Shown in pieces: positions 54,163-63,108 of a stretch of 64,000 nucleotides of DNA (within the stretch, counting starts at the first letter, position 1; every line of letters begins with the position of its first letter). Position numbers and translations under genes: made by a program. The notes below the pieces were generated by a model. That model made no database searches. It was not told the DNA's origin and saw only the letters and a program-made list of their open reading frames with translations. Source of the DNA: Tenrec ecaudatus (lineage: Eukaryota > Chordata > Mammalia > Afrosoricida > Tenrecidae); the NCBI RefSeq assembly GCF_050624435.1, contig NC_134541.1, positions 103,040,805-103,104,804 on the forward strand. The letters run 5' to 3'.

Positions 54163-54362
54163 CCTGATGACTAAGGGGTATGCTTTGAGCTGCTAACCAC
54201 AAGGTCAGCACTCTGAAACCACCAGCTCCACGAGGCAAAAGAGGAGACTTTCTACTTCTGTAAAAAATTTCTCTCAGAAACCCAAAAGGGAAGTTCAACC
54301 CTGTCCTGAAGGGTCACTATGAGTCAGAATCAACTCAATGGCAATGAGTTCGGTTTGGGTTT
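54163..54362 (+). mobile_element. AfroSINE
   Basis: GCTGCTAACCACAAGGTCAG, CTACTTCTGTAAAAAATTTC, CACTATGAGTCAGAATCAAC then TCAATGGCAATGAGTTCGG. Tail well preserved. Confidence 0.88.
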
Positions 54363-54442
54363 TTGTCCTTAGCTATTGTCAGGCCACCCCACTGGGCAGT
54401 CAGATGAGGTCTCCGGGATCTGCAGACCTTTACATTGGCACG

Positions 54443-54885
54443 CGTGATAGTTAGGTTTTCTGCGCTTACAGACTTCCACAGGATCGTGTGGGCAGAGTTT
54501 AGCCTGGCAATCAGGTCACAGCTTGAGTGGAGGGCAACCGAGATAAATGGCTTTCTAGGCCATCCTTTACTCTTATTCTCTGGAGGCAAGCCACACACTC
54601 TCTCTCTCTGCGTCACCTTCCTGTTGATAGGACACATGCTGAGCCACGCTGAGACTTGCGAGAGCCCTGGAGATGCTTCCACTGCCACTGGATCCACAAG
54701 ACTTTGCACCCACTGGCTTGTGACCTTCCCGCATTCAGCATCATTGCATGCGCTGCATGAGTCTGAAGAGGATTTATGAACTTGTGTCAGACTTATGGGC
54801 TCATGGAAGGACTTGATCTGGACTGGGCTGGGATGTTTTCTTAAGATACAATTACTCTTGGATATAAAGCTATTTCTTATACATA
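54443..54885 (+). repeat. W-family repeat, left part, split by mariner
   Basis: GTGATAGTTAGGTTTTCTGC, GAGTTTAGCCTGGCAATCAG, CACTGCCACTGGATCCACAA, AGCTATTTCTTATACATA. The last TA is the mariner target; W continues at 56186. Confidence 0.8.
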
Positions 54886-56185
54886 CAAGGGGGTACTCTA
54901 AAAGCAGGAAGTTTTTTTTTCAAAGCTATGTACTCAAATTTTTCACAAAACAACTTTATCATCTTCAAAGTACTCTCCATTACACTTAATACATTTGTCA
55001 AATCTGCAATTCCATTCTTAGAAACATTTTTCAAACTCCTCTGTTTGGATGGCTAGCAGCACCTCCCTTGTTTTTCAGTTCACCTCTTCAAATTGCTGTC
55101 ATTTCATGTCCCTCTTCATTCAAGAAAACAAAAAGAAGTCACACAGAGAGAGGTCAGGTGAGTAAGGTACATGGAGCAAGAGAGACATGCTGGTTTTTTT
55201 CCAAAGACTGGCTCACTGTGATGGGTGTGTGAGCAGGTCCATTGCAATGGTGGCAAAACTAGTCCCCTGTCTGCCACAAATCAGACCTTTTTGGTTGCAC
55301 ACTGTTACGCAATCTTTTCAGAACCTCTGCTTGATTAACAGTCTGACCTACTGGAACAAACTCCAAATGCACTCTCCCTCTCACATCAAAGAACAAATGC
55401 ACATCCTCGTTATCTTTTATTTCACTTGACAAGTGGGGGGTGAGGTGATGATGGCGTCCCTCATTGGCTAGACTGATGTTTGCTTTCAGGGTCATAAGAA
55501 GAGTGCCATGTCTCGTCACCAGTAAAGACCTTGGGAAAAAAGTCTGGGTCCCTTCAGAGCTGTTCTTTCAAAGCACAGAATGTTTCTACTCAACACTCTT
55601 TTTCCTGGTCAGTCAGTGCCCGAGGCACAAATTTTGGATTGACTCTTCTCATTCTCAAATTTCCCTTTAAAATTCACTGAACCAAGCTCTGAGATAGTCC
55701 GGATAACTTCCCCATCTCTTCAATGCTCCGCCATAGGTCTTCAAGCACACATGCACAAATTTTGTCAACATTTTTGTCGGTTCGGGGAGTTGACATATGT
55801 CTAGAACAACGTTTGCCATCCTTCAACATTTCACCATTTTTGAAATGAGAAAACCACTTGTACATTTAAGTTTCGCCCATAGCGCTGTCTTTGTAAGCTG
55901 TGTTCAACATCACAACAGATTCTGCAGCATTTTCCCCCCAAGTAGGAAACAAAATTCCACAGCTGCAGGCTGTTCTTTTAAATCAGCCATCACCAGAAAA
56001 ACGAGTTTTGAGTGAAATTGCTTTTACGAAAATATTCACTGTGACCAGAGAGAACGTTCCCAGGTGGTGCCACTGGGTGCACTAAGTCAGAGTGAGTTGC
56101 TCAATGCTGGACTAGCAGGAAAAATGCATACTATGAAAGATCTGCTCAGCTGAGCGTCTTTCTGTTTGGGGGAGGTACCCCTTTG
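54886..56185 (-). mobile_element. Full-length mariner transposon, 1,300 bp
   Basis: Termini are CAAGGGGGTACTCTAAAAGC on the left and, inverted, CAAAGGGGTACCTCCCCCAA on the right. TA is duplicated at 54884-54885 and 56186-56187. Removing the element restores TTATACATATATGAG, as in uninterrupted W copies at 46.1 and 58.5 kb. Length equals that of intact mariners. The transposase inside is broken. Confidence 0.9.
54930..55990 (-). pseudogene. Mariner transposase pseudogene
   Basis: The likely start is ATG at 55990 (MADLKEQPAAVEFCF). A frameshift and stop follow before the helix-turn-helix part containing MYKWFSHFKNGEMLKDGKRC and TPRTDKNVDKICACVLEDLW (55865-55674). The catalytic part at 55519-55259 has EDVHLFFDVRGRVHLEFVPV and GQTVNQAEVLKRLRN. 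Near 55250 a degraded HHCNGPAHT replaces the HHDNAPAHT motif, so one catalytic Asp is lost. C-terminal remnants near 55000 contain several stops. Mariners need only this protein and their termini to move; this copy cannot make it. Confidence 0.88.
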
Positions 56186-56237
56186 TATATGAGTGTCCCT
56201 GGATTTGTTTCTCTAGTCAACCTGACCTAACACAGCT
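56186..56237 (+). repeat. W-family repeat, right part
   Basis: TATATGAGTGTCCCTGGATT, GTTTCTCTAGTCAACCTGAC then CTAACACAG completes the W copy begun at 54443. Confidence 0.85.
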
Positions 56238-56264
56238 GGCTTGGGAAAGTTGATTGCCAGGCCT

Positions 56265-56430
56265 TTCTTCCTATTTACTCTCTGCCAAGTTCTTTACCTT
56301 TATTATTTCCTTTAGTGAGCTCTCCCATTTCATGACACATTGATTCCATGCTCCAGATGAGAAGACTGAGGTTGGGGAAGGTGCTATGTAATTGCCAGAG
56401 CAGGATCTGCCTCACCCAGTGTTCCTGGTT
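56265..56430 (-). mobile_element. MIR SINE
   Basis: CCTTTATTATTTCCTTTAGT, CTCCAGATGAGAAGACTGAG and GTAATTGCCAGAGCAGGATC match antisense MIR. Confidence 0.7.
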
Positions 56431-56439
56431 TCCAAACCC

Positions 56440-56640
56440 TCTCTCAGTGCATGGGATTGGTGGTGAGCGTACTCAATGCTTGTCTCGGTCTGGAAGCTCG
56501 GCTATGACTGCTCAGTATCACAGCAACATGTAAACCTCCACTGACAGGTGCCTTGGCCTGGAACTGAACATGCATTGCCTGCATAGATGGCAAGAATTTT
56601 ATCACTGAGCCCTGCCCAGAACCTAGGCAGCTTGGGTGTA
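56440..56640. repeat. Ancient repeat, tRNA-like half, class uncertain
   Basis: GTCTGGAAGCTCGGCTATGA, ATCACAGCAACATGTAAACC, CCTTGGCCTGGAACTGAACA and TGGCAAGAATTTTATCACTG form a layout shared with an old mammalian repeat whose end looks like an antisense tRNA. It is related to 35715-35985. Confidence 0.4.
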
Positions 56641-56669
56641 GACACATTCCTTGGATGGTCACCCTCTCA

Positions 56670-56750
56670 CTGCCATTGAGTCGCATAGCAACTCTGTAGG
56701 ACAGCATAGAACTGCCACTCTATGTTTCTGAGACTTAAACTCTTTCCAAA
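56670..56750 (-). mobile_element. AfroSINE fragment
   Basis: TCTCACTGCCATTGAGTCGC, GGACAGCATAGAACTGCCAC; truncated where the next AfroSINE starts. Confidence 0.8.
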
Positions 56751-56752
56751 AG

Positions 56753-56949
56753 CAAACTTGCTGCCACTGAGTCCATTCCAATTCATGGCAACCCTATAGG
56801 ATAGGGGAAAACTGCCCATGTGGCTTTCTAGGACTGTAACTCTTTATGGGAGTAGAAAGCCTCCTTCACCCATCGAGTGGCTGGTGGTTTCAAACTGCTA
56901 ACCTTTCCATGAGCAGCCCACCAAGTAACCACTGTCACCAGGGCCCCTC
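56753..56949 (-). mobile_element. AfroSINE, antisense
   Basis: CTTGCTGCCACTGAGTCCAT, GGACTGTAACTCTTTATGGG, GTGGTTTCAAACTGCTAACC and TGTCACCAGGGCCCCTC. Probably inserted in the previous fragment. Confidence 0.88.
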
Positions 56950-57509
56950 AATGGTCAGGAACCAGCAGAACAGGAAATCAAGACGAGAGAAGTCAGTTGC
57001 TCACAGGCCACACCAGAGGCAAGACTGGCCCCTGAAAACACTTCTTCCCCTAACCACCAACCACTGCTCATGCCAGCCTCACATCCAGGAATTGTCTTGG
57101 TTGGGAGAGCTAAATGGTTTGGGGCAGCACGAGCTAGCCCTGTGCCTGGGACCCGGGCAGAGCCCTTTCCAGAACACCTGAACCCTCGGCTCTCCTTCCT
57201 GATGCGCCACCATGAGGCAGTGACAGCATGTCACCCAGCCATGGCTGCCCTCCACTTATAACGACCCCATTCAGCTTCCTGCCTTTCTCAGGACATAACC
57301 CCTCAGAGACAAACACAAACAAACCCTGCCCCACTCCATGAATTATGTCCGAATATACATCTGTAAAAGCCTCCTCCACCACCACCGGACTGTGAACATG
57401 TGGGGCTTTAATTAGACATGAAATCAATTTTCCGATCTCTGTTGACTAAATCCTTAAAACGTGCCTCGCTTTATGTCAAATGCCTGTCTTTGTTATGTTG
57501 TAAAAAGAT
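56950..57509. other. Unique block, candidate conserved noncoding element
   Basis: No repeat recognised. GGGCTTTAATTAGACATGAA at 57401 contains a TAATTA homeodomain-type core in a stretch (57370-57500) that looks undecayed. Functional status is unknown. Confidence 0.4.
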
Positions 57510-57675
57510 AACAAACTCCATGCCATCGAGTCCACACTCACTCAAAGTGACATTGAGGATGGGGTCGAGTGACCCTCGTGAGTTTCTGAGACTGTAGCTC
57601 TTTATAAGAGGAGATAGTCTCATCTTGCTTTCAAACTGCTGCCCAATGCATAACCTCTACCCCGCCAGGGCGCGA
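57510..57675 (-). mobile_element. AfroSINE, antisense
   Basis: CATGCCATCGAGTCCACACT, TTCTGAGACTGTAGCTCTTT, then a shortened head CATAACCTCTACCCCGCCAG. Confidence 0.83.
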
Positions 57676-58018
57676 CTCCCCCCAACAGCCTGGTTGTATT
57701 CACTTCCCATGATTCAGATTTCTCAGTGCAGGTGTCCCCATGAGGGAGAGGGTGGGCTGTCCCGGTGAGTGGGAAATGAGCCGGGGCCTGGTGGCACAGG
57801 AGGGCTGGGTGGAGGAAGCGATGTGAGAACGAGGAAGAGGAGTCGAAGAGGACCATGGGCAGAGGCAGGAAGGAGAGGGCAAATTCTTCACCCCCACTGT
57901 CGCACTCAATCCCTCCTCCAAGCACAGAAGCTGTTGGCTCCATGCTACAGATGGAGAACTCCGGTTTGGAGCCCTGGAGCTGTGGCTGTGGCTGCGGCTG
58001 CAGCTGCGACTGCGGGGT
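57676..58018. other. GC-rich unique block with hexanucleotide run
   Basis: No gene recognised. At 57978-58017 GCTGTGGCTGCGGCTGCAGC is a short imperfect GCTGYG array. It creates Cys/Gly or Ala-rich translations in three frames, which explains the 122-codon frame here without implying a gene. Confidence 0.5.
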
Positions 58019-58542
58019 GCTGTGGTCATTCCATCGTCTGGTGTCAATTTGAGAGGATTACAAGTCAAGGGGTGGAGTCAGCCTGTGAATCAAGATATAA
58101 CCAAGGAGGCTTCTGTGTGGCCATGGCCTTCTCCTGAGAATTCTGGGAACGCCTGTATTTCCTCCTTGGAGGCAGGAGACACACACTCTGCTGACAAGAC
58201 ACATGGCGCTACACTGATAGACTCCATGTCCTGGGAGCTGGAGGAGCCACGTGGAGACCCCTGCCAGTGCTGAGATGCTTACTATGCCACTGGATCCACA
58301 AGACTTCTCACCCACTGGCCCGTGATCCTCCTGCATTCAGTATCATTGCATGTGTTTCAAGAGTCTTGAGAGGACTATATAGATTGGTATAGGACATATG
58401 GACTAATATCAGACTTATGGACTTGACCTAGACTGGGCTGAGATGCTTTCTCAATATTCAGTTACTCTTGTATATAAAGCTCTCTCTTATACACATATAA
58501 GCATCCACGAATTTGTTTCTCTAGTCTATCTGGACTAACACA
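58019..58542 (+). repeat. W-family repeat copy
   Basis: CATCGTCTGGTGTCAATTTG, AGGAGGCTTCTGTGTGGCCA, GACCCCTGCCAGTGCTGAGA, GTATATAAAGCTCTCTCTTA, and the end TCTCTAGTCTATCTGGACTA then ACACAG. Confidence 0.82.
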
Positions 58543-58715
58543 GGTGTCATCAAGTCCACTCTGATTCGCAGTGCCCCCATGTTGCGGAGTAGAACTGCCC
58601 CCATAGGGTTTTCTTGACAAGAGTAGGTGCCTGGTCTTCCTTCCGTGGAGCCACTGATGGAGTGGATTTGAACCGCCAACCTTCTGTGAGCAGCTGAACA
58701 CTTAAATCACACCAC
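58543..58715 (-). mobile_element. AfroSINE, antisense
   Basis: GTGTCATCAAGTCCACTCTG, CGGAGTAGAACTGCCCCCAT and TGGATTTGAACCGCCAACCT. Confidence 0.8.
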
Positions 58716-58734
58716 TGGTGGTTTTATGGGTCAC

Positions 58735-58976
58735 ATGAGGGGCTGCTAGGCAGGAGATCAGCTGTGTGAACCCACAAGCTGCCCATGGAAGAAAGATGAG
58801 GCTTTCTACTCCAGTAAAGAGTGACAGTCTCTGAAACCCCAAGGGGCTGTTCTGCTCTGTCCTGGCTTTCTACTCCAGTAAAGAGTGACAGTCTCTGAAA
58901 CCCCCAGGGGCTGTTCTGCTCTGTCCTGTAGGTGGCAAGGAGCCGGAATCGACTCAATGACAGTGAGCTTGGCTTT
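58735..58976 (+). mobile_element. AfroSINE with internal 64-bp duplication
   Basis: The segment from GCTTTCTACTCCAGTAAAGA to the CTGTCCTG stretch occurs twice in direct tandem (58801-58864 and 58865-58928), nearly identical. Tail CGGAATCGACTCAATGACAG is well kept. Confidence 0.9.
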
Positions 58977-59086
58977 GGACAGTAGCCATCAGTGACAAAC
59001 TCCAGGCCAGTCCCCTCAGAGCCCACTCTCCGGAAATGGGGAAAGACTGTAGCTTAAGGAACAAGTGTCTGGCTATGTCTCCAGCA

Positions 59087-59090
<4 letters not shown>

Positions 59091-59139
<49 letters not shown>
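59091..59139 (+). repeat. (TG)n microsatellite
   Basis: About 24 uninterrupted TG units, 49 bases. Confidence 0.97.
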
Positions 59140-59140
<1 letters not shown>

Positions 59141-59670
59141 TCCAATATTCTGCTGACTGGGATTTTTTTCCAGGAAGGGCTCAAGGGCTGTCCCCCATGG
59201 GGTCAAGAGCCGGGGACAAAGCCTGCCAGCGGTGACACTTTTAAATTCAAAGCACCAAGTACCTGCCCTCTCTCCAGAGTTCATGTAAGAAATCATTAGT
59301 CAAGTGAAGTCCCAGACAGCAGCCTGCCCAGGGAGCAGGCAGGACGAAATTGCCAGGAGACAACAAAAGAGCAGACTGTGGCTGCCTGCAGATGTGTCCT
59401 TGGCTACAGAGAGAGCTGAAACGGGGGAGCAGGGACGGAGCAGAGGCAAACGGGCTATATGCACCCTCAGTTCCGGCCCGGGGTTCCCCCTTAAAGCAGA
59501 GCGGACTCAGCAGGTGCAACCTACCCAAATCTACCCTCCGCTCCTCCACGCGCAAGGCTTTGTCAAGGCCACAAATGTTCCAAGGACTCATTTCCTCTCA
59601 ACATCCCCGACCTCCGGGCAGCTTGGAACTCATTGGCTGCCTCCTTTGATCCCCAAGCTGCTTCAAAAAA
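59140..59670. other. Unique block, no gene
   Basis: No repeat recognised. A 129-codon plus frame (59304-59693) and a 114-codon minus frame overlap here without recognised motifs or splice context. Confidence 0.4.
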
Positions 59671-59671
59671 T

Positions 59672-59792
59672 ATGCTTGCTGTCAGAACAATAATAATAAC
59701 ACTAACAATCTCATCGCAGCTGCTGCTCATGGAGAGGTTAAGCATGTGCCAGGCGCCGGAGGCATTTTGTCAAATGTAATCCTCCTAATTGC
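59672..59792 (-). mobile_element. MIR SINE fragment
   Basis: GAGAGGTTAAGCATGTGCCA then GGCGCCGGAGGCATTTTGTC and AATGTAATCCTCCTAATTGC resemble antisense MIR. Confidence 0.6.
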
Positions 59793-59900
59793 CCGTAAAG
59801 ACTTACAGTCTCAGAAACCCACAGAAGCAGTTCTACCCAGTCCTATAGGGTTGCCATGAATTGGAATGAACTCGATTGATGGCAGTGAGATTTGGTTCCT
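59793..59900 (+). mobile_element. AfroSINE, tail half
   Basis: Starts within the body at CCGTAAAGACTTACAGTCTC, then GTTCTACCCAGTCCTATAGG and ATGAACTCGATTGATGGCAG. 5'-truncated, and inserted in MIR sequence. Confidence 0.83.
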
Positions 59901-59921
59901 TTGTTTCATTGCATGATAAGG

Positions 59922-59997
59922 ATCCTTGGTGGTTATGAGTTGGGCTACTAACCGTGGGATCAGCAGTTCAAAATCAGCAGACACTCCCCTCTCTCGC
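59922..59997 (+). mobile_element. AfroSINE head fused to RTE
   Basis: GGATCCTTGGTGGTTATGAG, GGGCTACTAACCGTGGGATC and AGCAGTTCAAAATCAGCAG are the tRNA-derived head with A- and B-box regions. After CTCTCGCCA the sequence passes directly into RTE ORF sequence with no SINE body or tail. Confidence 0.68.
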
Positions 59998-60248
59998 CAT
60001 ACTTGATCAAGCTGTGTGCTGAGCAAATCGTCGGAGAAGCTGGGCTGCTTGGAGGATGCATAAGCGGGATTGGAGGAAGGCTCTGAGCAACCTGAGATAC
60101 GCAGATGACACATCGCGCTTGCTGAAAGTGAGGAAGACTTGAGGCCCATGCTGGTGAAGAGCAAGGAAAACAGCATGGATTCTGTTCAATATGAATTCCG
60201 ACTCAATGGAAAGAACACTAAAATCCTCACAACTAGACCAGTCAGTGA
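59998..60248 (+). pseudogene. RTE LINE reverse transcriptase, left part
   Basis: Reads LIKLCAEQIVGEAGL, then LRYADDTSRLLK, with the catalytic YADD codons at 60098-60109, then a worn linker ending near CTCACAACTAGACCAGTCAG. RTE reverse transcriptase copies element RNA into DNA at a nicked target; this copy is truncated and mutated. The frame resumes at 60758. Confidence 0.85.
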
Positions 60249-60757
60249 TGGGGTAGTCACATAATCTGGTGTCAACTTGAGACTATTAAGAGTAAAGGGG
60301 TGGAGTTTAGCCTGTCAATCTGATCACAGCTTGATGACCTCATTTGGAGGCACGAAGGAGATAAATAGCTCACTGGAGGCCAGATACTCTCTCTTTTTTT
60401 GGTCTTCCTGCTGACAAGCCACATGGAGCTACACTGGTGCATTCAGAGCCCTGGAATTGGAGGAGCCACATGGAGACCCACGTCAGTGCTGAGATACTTC
60501 CACTGCCACTGGATCCACAAGACTATCCACTCACTGGCCTGTGATCTTCCTGCATTCAGCGTCATTGCATTTGTTGTATGAGTCTGAAGAGGGATTTATA
60601 GACTGGTATCAGAAATTAGGATAATATTGGACTTATGGACTTTATCTAGACTGGGCTGGGGTGTTTTCTCAGTATACAATTGCTCTTTGATATAAAGTCC
60701 TCTCTTACGCATGTAAGGGTGTCTATGAATTCGTTTCTCTAGTCAACCCAGACTAAC
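60249..60757 (+). repeat. W-family repeat inserted in RTE
   Basis: GGTAGTCACATAATCTGGTG, GAGTTTAGCCTGTCAATCTG, CACTGCCACTGGATCCACAA, ATCAGAAATTAGGATAATAT and GTTTCTCTAGTCAACCCAGA then CTAAC. About 509 bases. RTE continues in register on the other side. Confidence 0.85.
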
Positions 60758-61370
60758 ATCATGATAAATGGAGGAAAGGTTAAAGAATTTTGTCTTCCTG
60801 GATCCACAGTCAATGCTCATGAAAGTAGCAGTCAAGAGATCAAATGATGCATTTCATTGGATAGATCTGCTGCACAAGGCCTCTTTAAAGTCAAGAAAAG
60901 CAAGGATGTTACTTTAAGGACTAAGGTGTGCCTGACCCAAGCCATGGTATTTTCCATTTCCTCAGATGCATGTGAAAGTTGGACATTGGAAAAAGAAGAC
61001 AGGAGAAAAACCAATGCACTTAAGTTATTGTGCTTGAGAATAATATTGAAAAGACCATGGATTACTGCCAAAAGAAAGAACAAATCTGTCCTGGGGGAAG
61101 TACAGCCATTAGGCTCCTTAAAGGCAAAGATGGTGAGACTTCATCTTACCGACTTTAGACCTGTTGTCAGGAGAGACCAGTGCCTGAAGAAGGACGTCAT
61201 GTTTGGTAAAGCAGAGGGGCAGCGACAAAGAAGACCCTTGATGTGGTAGCTGCAACAACAGTCTCAACCGTGAGAACAATGGTGAGGATAGAGCAGGACC
61301 CGGCAGTGTTTCACTCTGTTATATACAGGGTCACTATGGACCAGAGACAGCATCTAACAGCAACAAGACC
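60758..61370 (+). pseudogene. RTE LINE ORF C-terminus and 3' UTR, right part
   Basis: Continues with TCATGATAAATGGAGGAAAG. The 130-codon frame at 60857-61249 contains LRTKVCLTQAMVFSISSDA, CESWTLEKEDRRK, LCLRIILKRPWITAKRKNKS and VLGEVQPLGSLKAKMVRL. Tail CACTATGGACCAGAGACAGC then ATCTAACAGCAACAAG. One of the best preserved RTE ends here, but severed from its RT part. Confidence 0.88.
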
Positions 61371-61505
61371 TCTGAGGGAGAAAGATGAGGCTTTCTACTC
61401 CTGTAAAGAGTTACAGCCTCGGAAACCCACAGGGGCAATTCTACCCTGACCTGTAGGCTTGATGGTATTCAGAATGGACTAGATGGCAGTGAGTTTGGTT
61501 GTGTG
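61371..61505 (+). mobile_element. AfroSINE lacking its head
   Basis: GAGAAAGATGAGGCTTTCTA, GTAAAGAGTTACAGCCTCGG, GAATGGACTAGATGGCAGTG. It joins the RTE tail directly. Confidence 0.85.
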
Positions 61506-61519
61506 TGATTGTCCCATGA

Positions 61520-61712
61520 GAAGCCCTGGTACACTAGTGGGCTGCACACTGCAAGATTTGCTGTTCCCCCAGCAAAACCACCAGCCATTTCATGGGAGAA
61601 AGATGTGGCTTTCTACTCCCGTAAAGAATTGCAACCTCAGAAACCTACCTTAAAGCTACCCTGTGCTATAGCGTCGCTGTGGGTTGGCATCAATTCCACA
61701 GCAGCAGCAAGC
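61520..61712 (+). mobile_element. AfroSINE
   Basis: GAAGCCCTGGTACACTAGTG, GAGAAAGATGTGGCTTTCTA and TCGCTGTGGGTTGGCATCAA. Confidence 0.85.
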
Positions 61713-61720
61713 ATTGTCCT

Positions 61721-61897
61721 ACAGAATCCTTGGTGGCACCTTGGGTTAAGTGTTGACTGCTGACCAGAAGGTCAGAAAGACTGGGCAGTCTACTTCTCGA
61801 AGGATTTACAGCATCAGAAACCCATAGCAGCAGGTTCCCTCTATCAGGTGGACCGCTTTGAGTCAGAATCCATGGGATGGCAGTGGGCAGTTCCCTC
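61721..61897 (+). mobile_element. AfroSINE
   Basis: GAATCCTTGGTGGCACCTTG, GCAGTCTACTTCTCGAAGGA and CGCTTTGAGTCAGAATCCAT. Short deletion after the B-box. Confidence 0.82.
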
Positions 61898-62150
61898 TAG
61901 GGGGCGGTGGTGACTCAGTGAGTGGTAAATCTCACCTTCCATGTAGGAGCAAGAGTTGGATTCACAGCACCTGGTGGGCGGCCACCATGAGTCTTTGAGC
62001 CAGAGCTTGTGTGTTGATGGGAAGCTGAGCTTCCAGATGAGAAAGAAAGGTGGTCTGCTGCCAGATTATCCCATGAAAGCCCTGTGGGCCACACGAGGTG
62101 CAGGAGGTGGCTATGAGTCAGGGGCTGGCTCACTGGCAGCTAAGGCCGAC
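61898..62150 (+). mobile_element. Older AfroSINE subtype
   Basis: GGTGGTGACTCAGTGAGTGG, AGAGTTGGATTCACAGCACC, TGGGAAGCTGAGCTTCCAGA and GGCTATGAGTCAGGGGCTGG. Fourth SINE in an unbroken same-strand row. Confidence 0.72.
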
Positions 62151-62560
62151 TATTGTCCCCCAATACAGTTGGTGTCTATAAGGGGTACCTTCATGAGTTA
62201 TCATGGAACTTGCTTCAGAAGGGGGTACTCACCATCCCAGCTTCTTGGGGGACAATGAACTTGGAATTCTCAATGCCTCACCAAAGTTCACCTTCCATCT
62301 CTTGGAACAGCTACTCGCTCCCAATGACTGGTCCAGCCCTCTTTCCTCCAGGCATGATGCCTGTATGCTCACTGCACCCCAAGTTACTGATGAGATTGTA
62401 ACTGGTTGAGGCCTCTGCAAATACCATGTTTCATCTTCTCCCCCTGCCCAGTCCTGCTCCCCTCGCCGCCCTGCAGGAGTTGTGTTCTAGAACTCTCCCA
62501 GTTAGTTCACCTCCTACACACAAGGCTCTACCTCAGAGTCTGTGTCCAGGGACCTGACCT
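62151..62560. other. No gene recognised
   Basis: About 400 bases without recognised repeat or gene. Confidence 0.4.
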
Positions 62561-62564
62561 ACAC

Positions 62565-62710
62565 GCTACTGGCAGGTCAATTCGGACTCACGGTGACCCC
62601 AATCTATCAGGGCAGAACTGTGTCCCATGGGGTTTTCCATGGCCAGTTCAAAAGTCGATCGCCATAATGTGGATTATAAAGTACATGCTCTACCCACCCT
62701 CCCCCCCAAT
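62565..62710 (-). mobile_element. Older AfroSINE subtype, partial
   Basis: GGTCAATTCGGACTCACGGT, GGCAGAACTGTGTCCCATGG and GGTTTTCCATGGCCAGTTC. Confidence 0.7.
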
Positions 62711-62714
62711 GTGA

Positions 62715-62908
62715 TGAGGAGTCGGACTTTGGGTTCTTGAGTCCCTAGGTCTTTGGATCACCAGATTCTTGGGTTCCCGGACCCCTGGTTCCTTGGATCC
62801 TTGCTTCTTCAGCTCATAGGAGATCCTCTCATGGCTTCTCTCTCCTGTGTCTATGCTGCTTTTTCATAACTCAGAACTAGTTCTATTTAGAACTCACACT
62901 ACACCAGC
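62715..62908. repeat. Degenerate minisatellite-like stretch
   Basis: Related phrases GGGTTCTTGAGTCCC, TTCTTGGGTTCCCGGACCCC and GGTTCCTTGGATCC recur over 90 bases. The remainder (AACTCAGAACTAGTTCTATT) may be the end of an old repeat. Confidence 0.4.
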
Positions 62909-62910
62909 AA

Positions 62911-63108
62911 AGGTCCCCTGGATGGTACAAGTGATTAGTGGCCCAACCACTAGCCAAAAGATTGGCAGCTCCAGCGTCCCAGAGGCTCTTTGGAAGGCAG
63001 AGCTGCTGATCTGCTCCTGAATCATCAAGGCCTTAGAAACCTCTGGGCAGTGCTGCTCTACACACCCAGCGGGGTCTTCATGAGTCGGGCAACTGACAAC
63101 AGCAGTAA
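62911..63108 (+). mobile_element. AfroSINE, diverged
   Basis: GGTCCCCTGGATGGTACAAG, CACTAGCCAAAAGATTGGCA, GGCCTTAGAAACCTCTGGGC and CATGAGTCGGGCAACTGACA. Confidence 0.75.

Noticed and set aside
54886..56185. Possibility of an active mariner
   Set aside because: The transposase has a frameshift, several stops, and a lost catalytic residue in the HHDN-type motif.
57769..58137. 122-codon frames on both strands in GC-rich sequence
   Set aside because: They arise from the GCTGYG array and continue into a W repeat.
59091..59139. TG array considered as a Z-DNA regulatory element
   Set aside because: It could adopt such a form, but nothing nearby suggests a promoter; reported only as a microsatellite.
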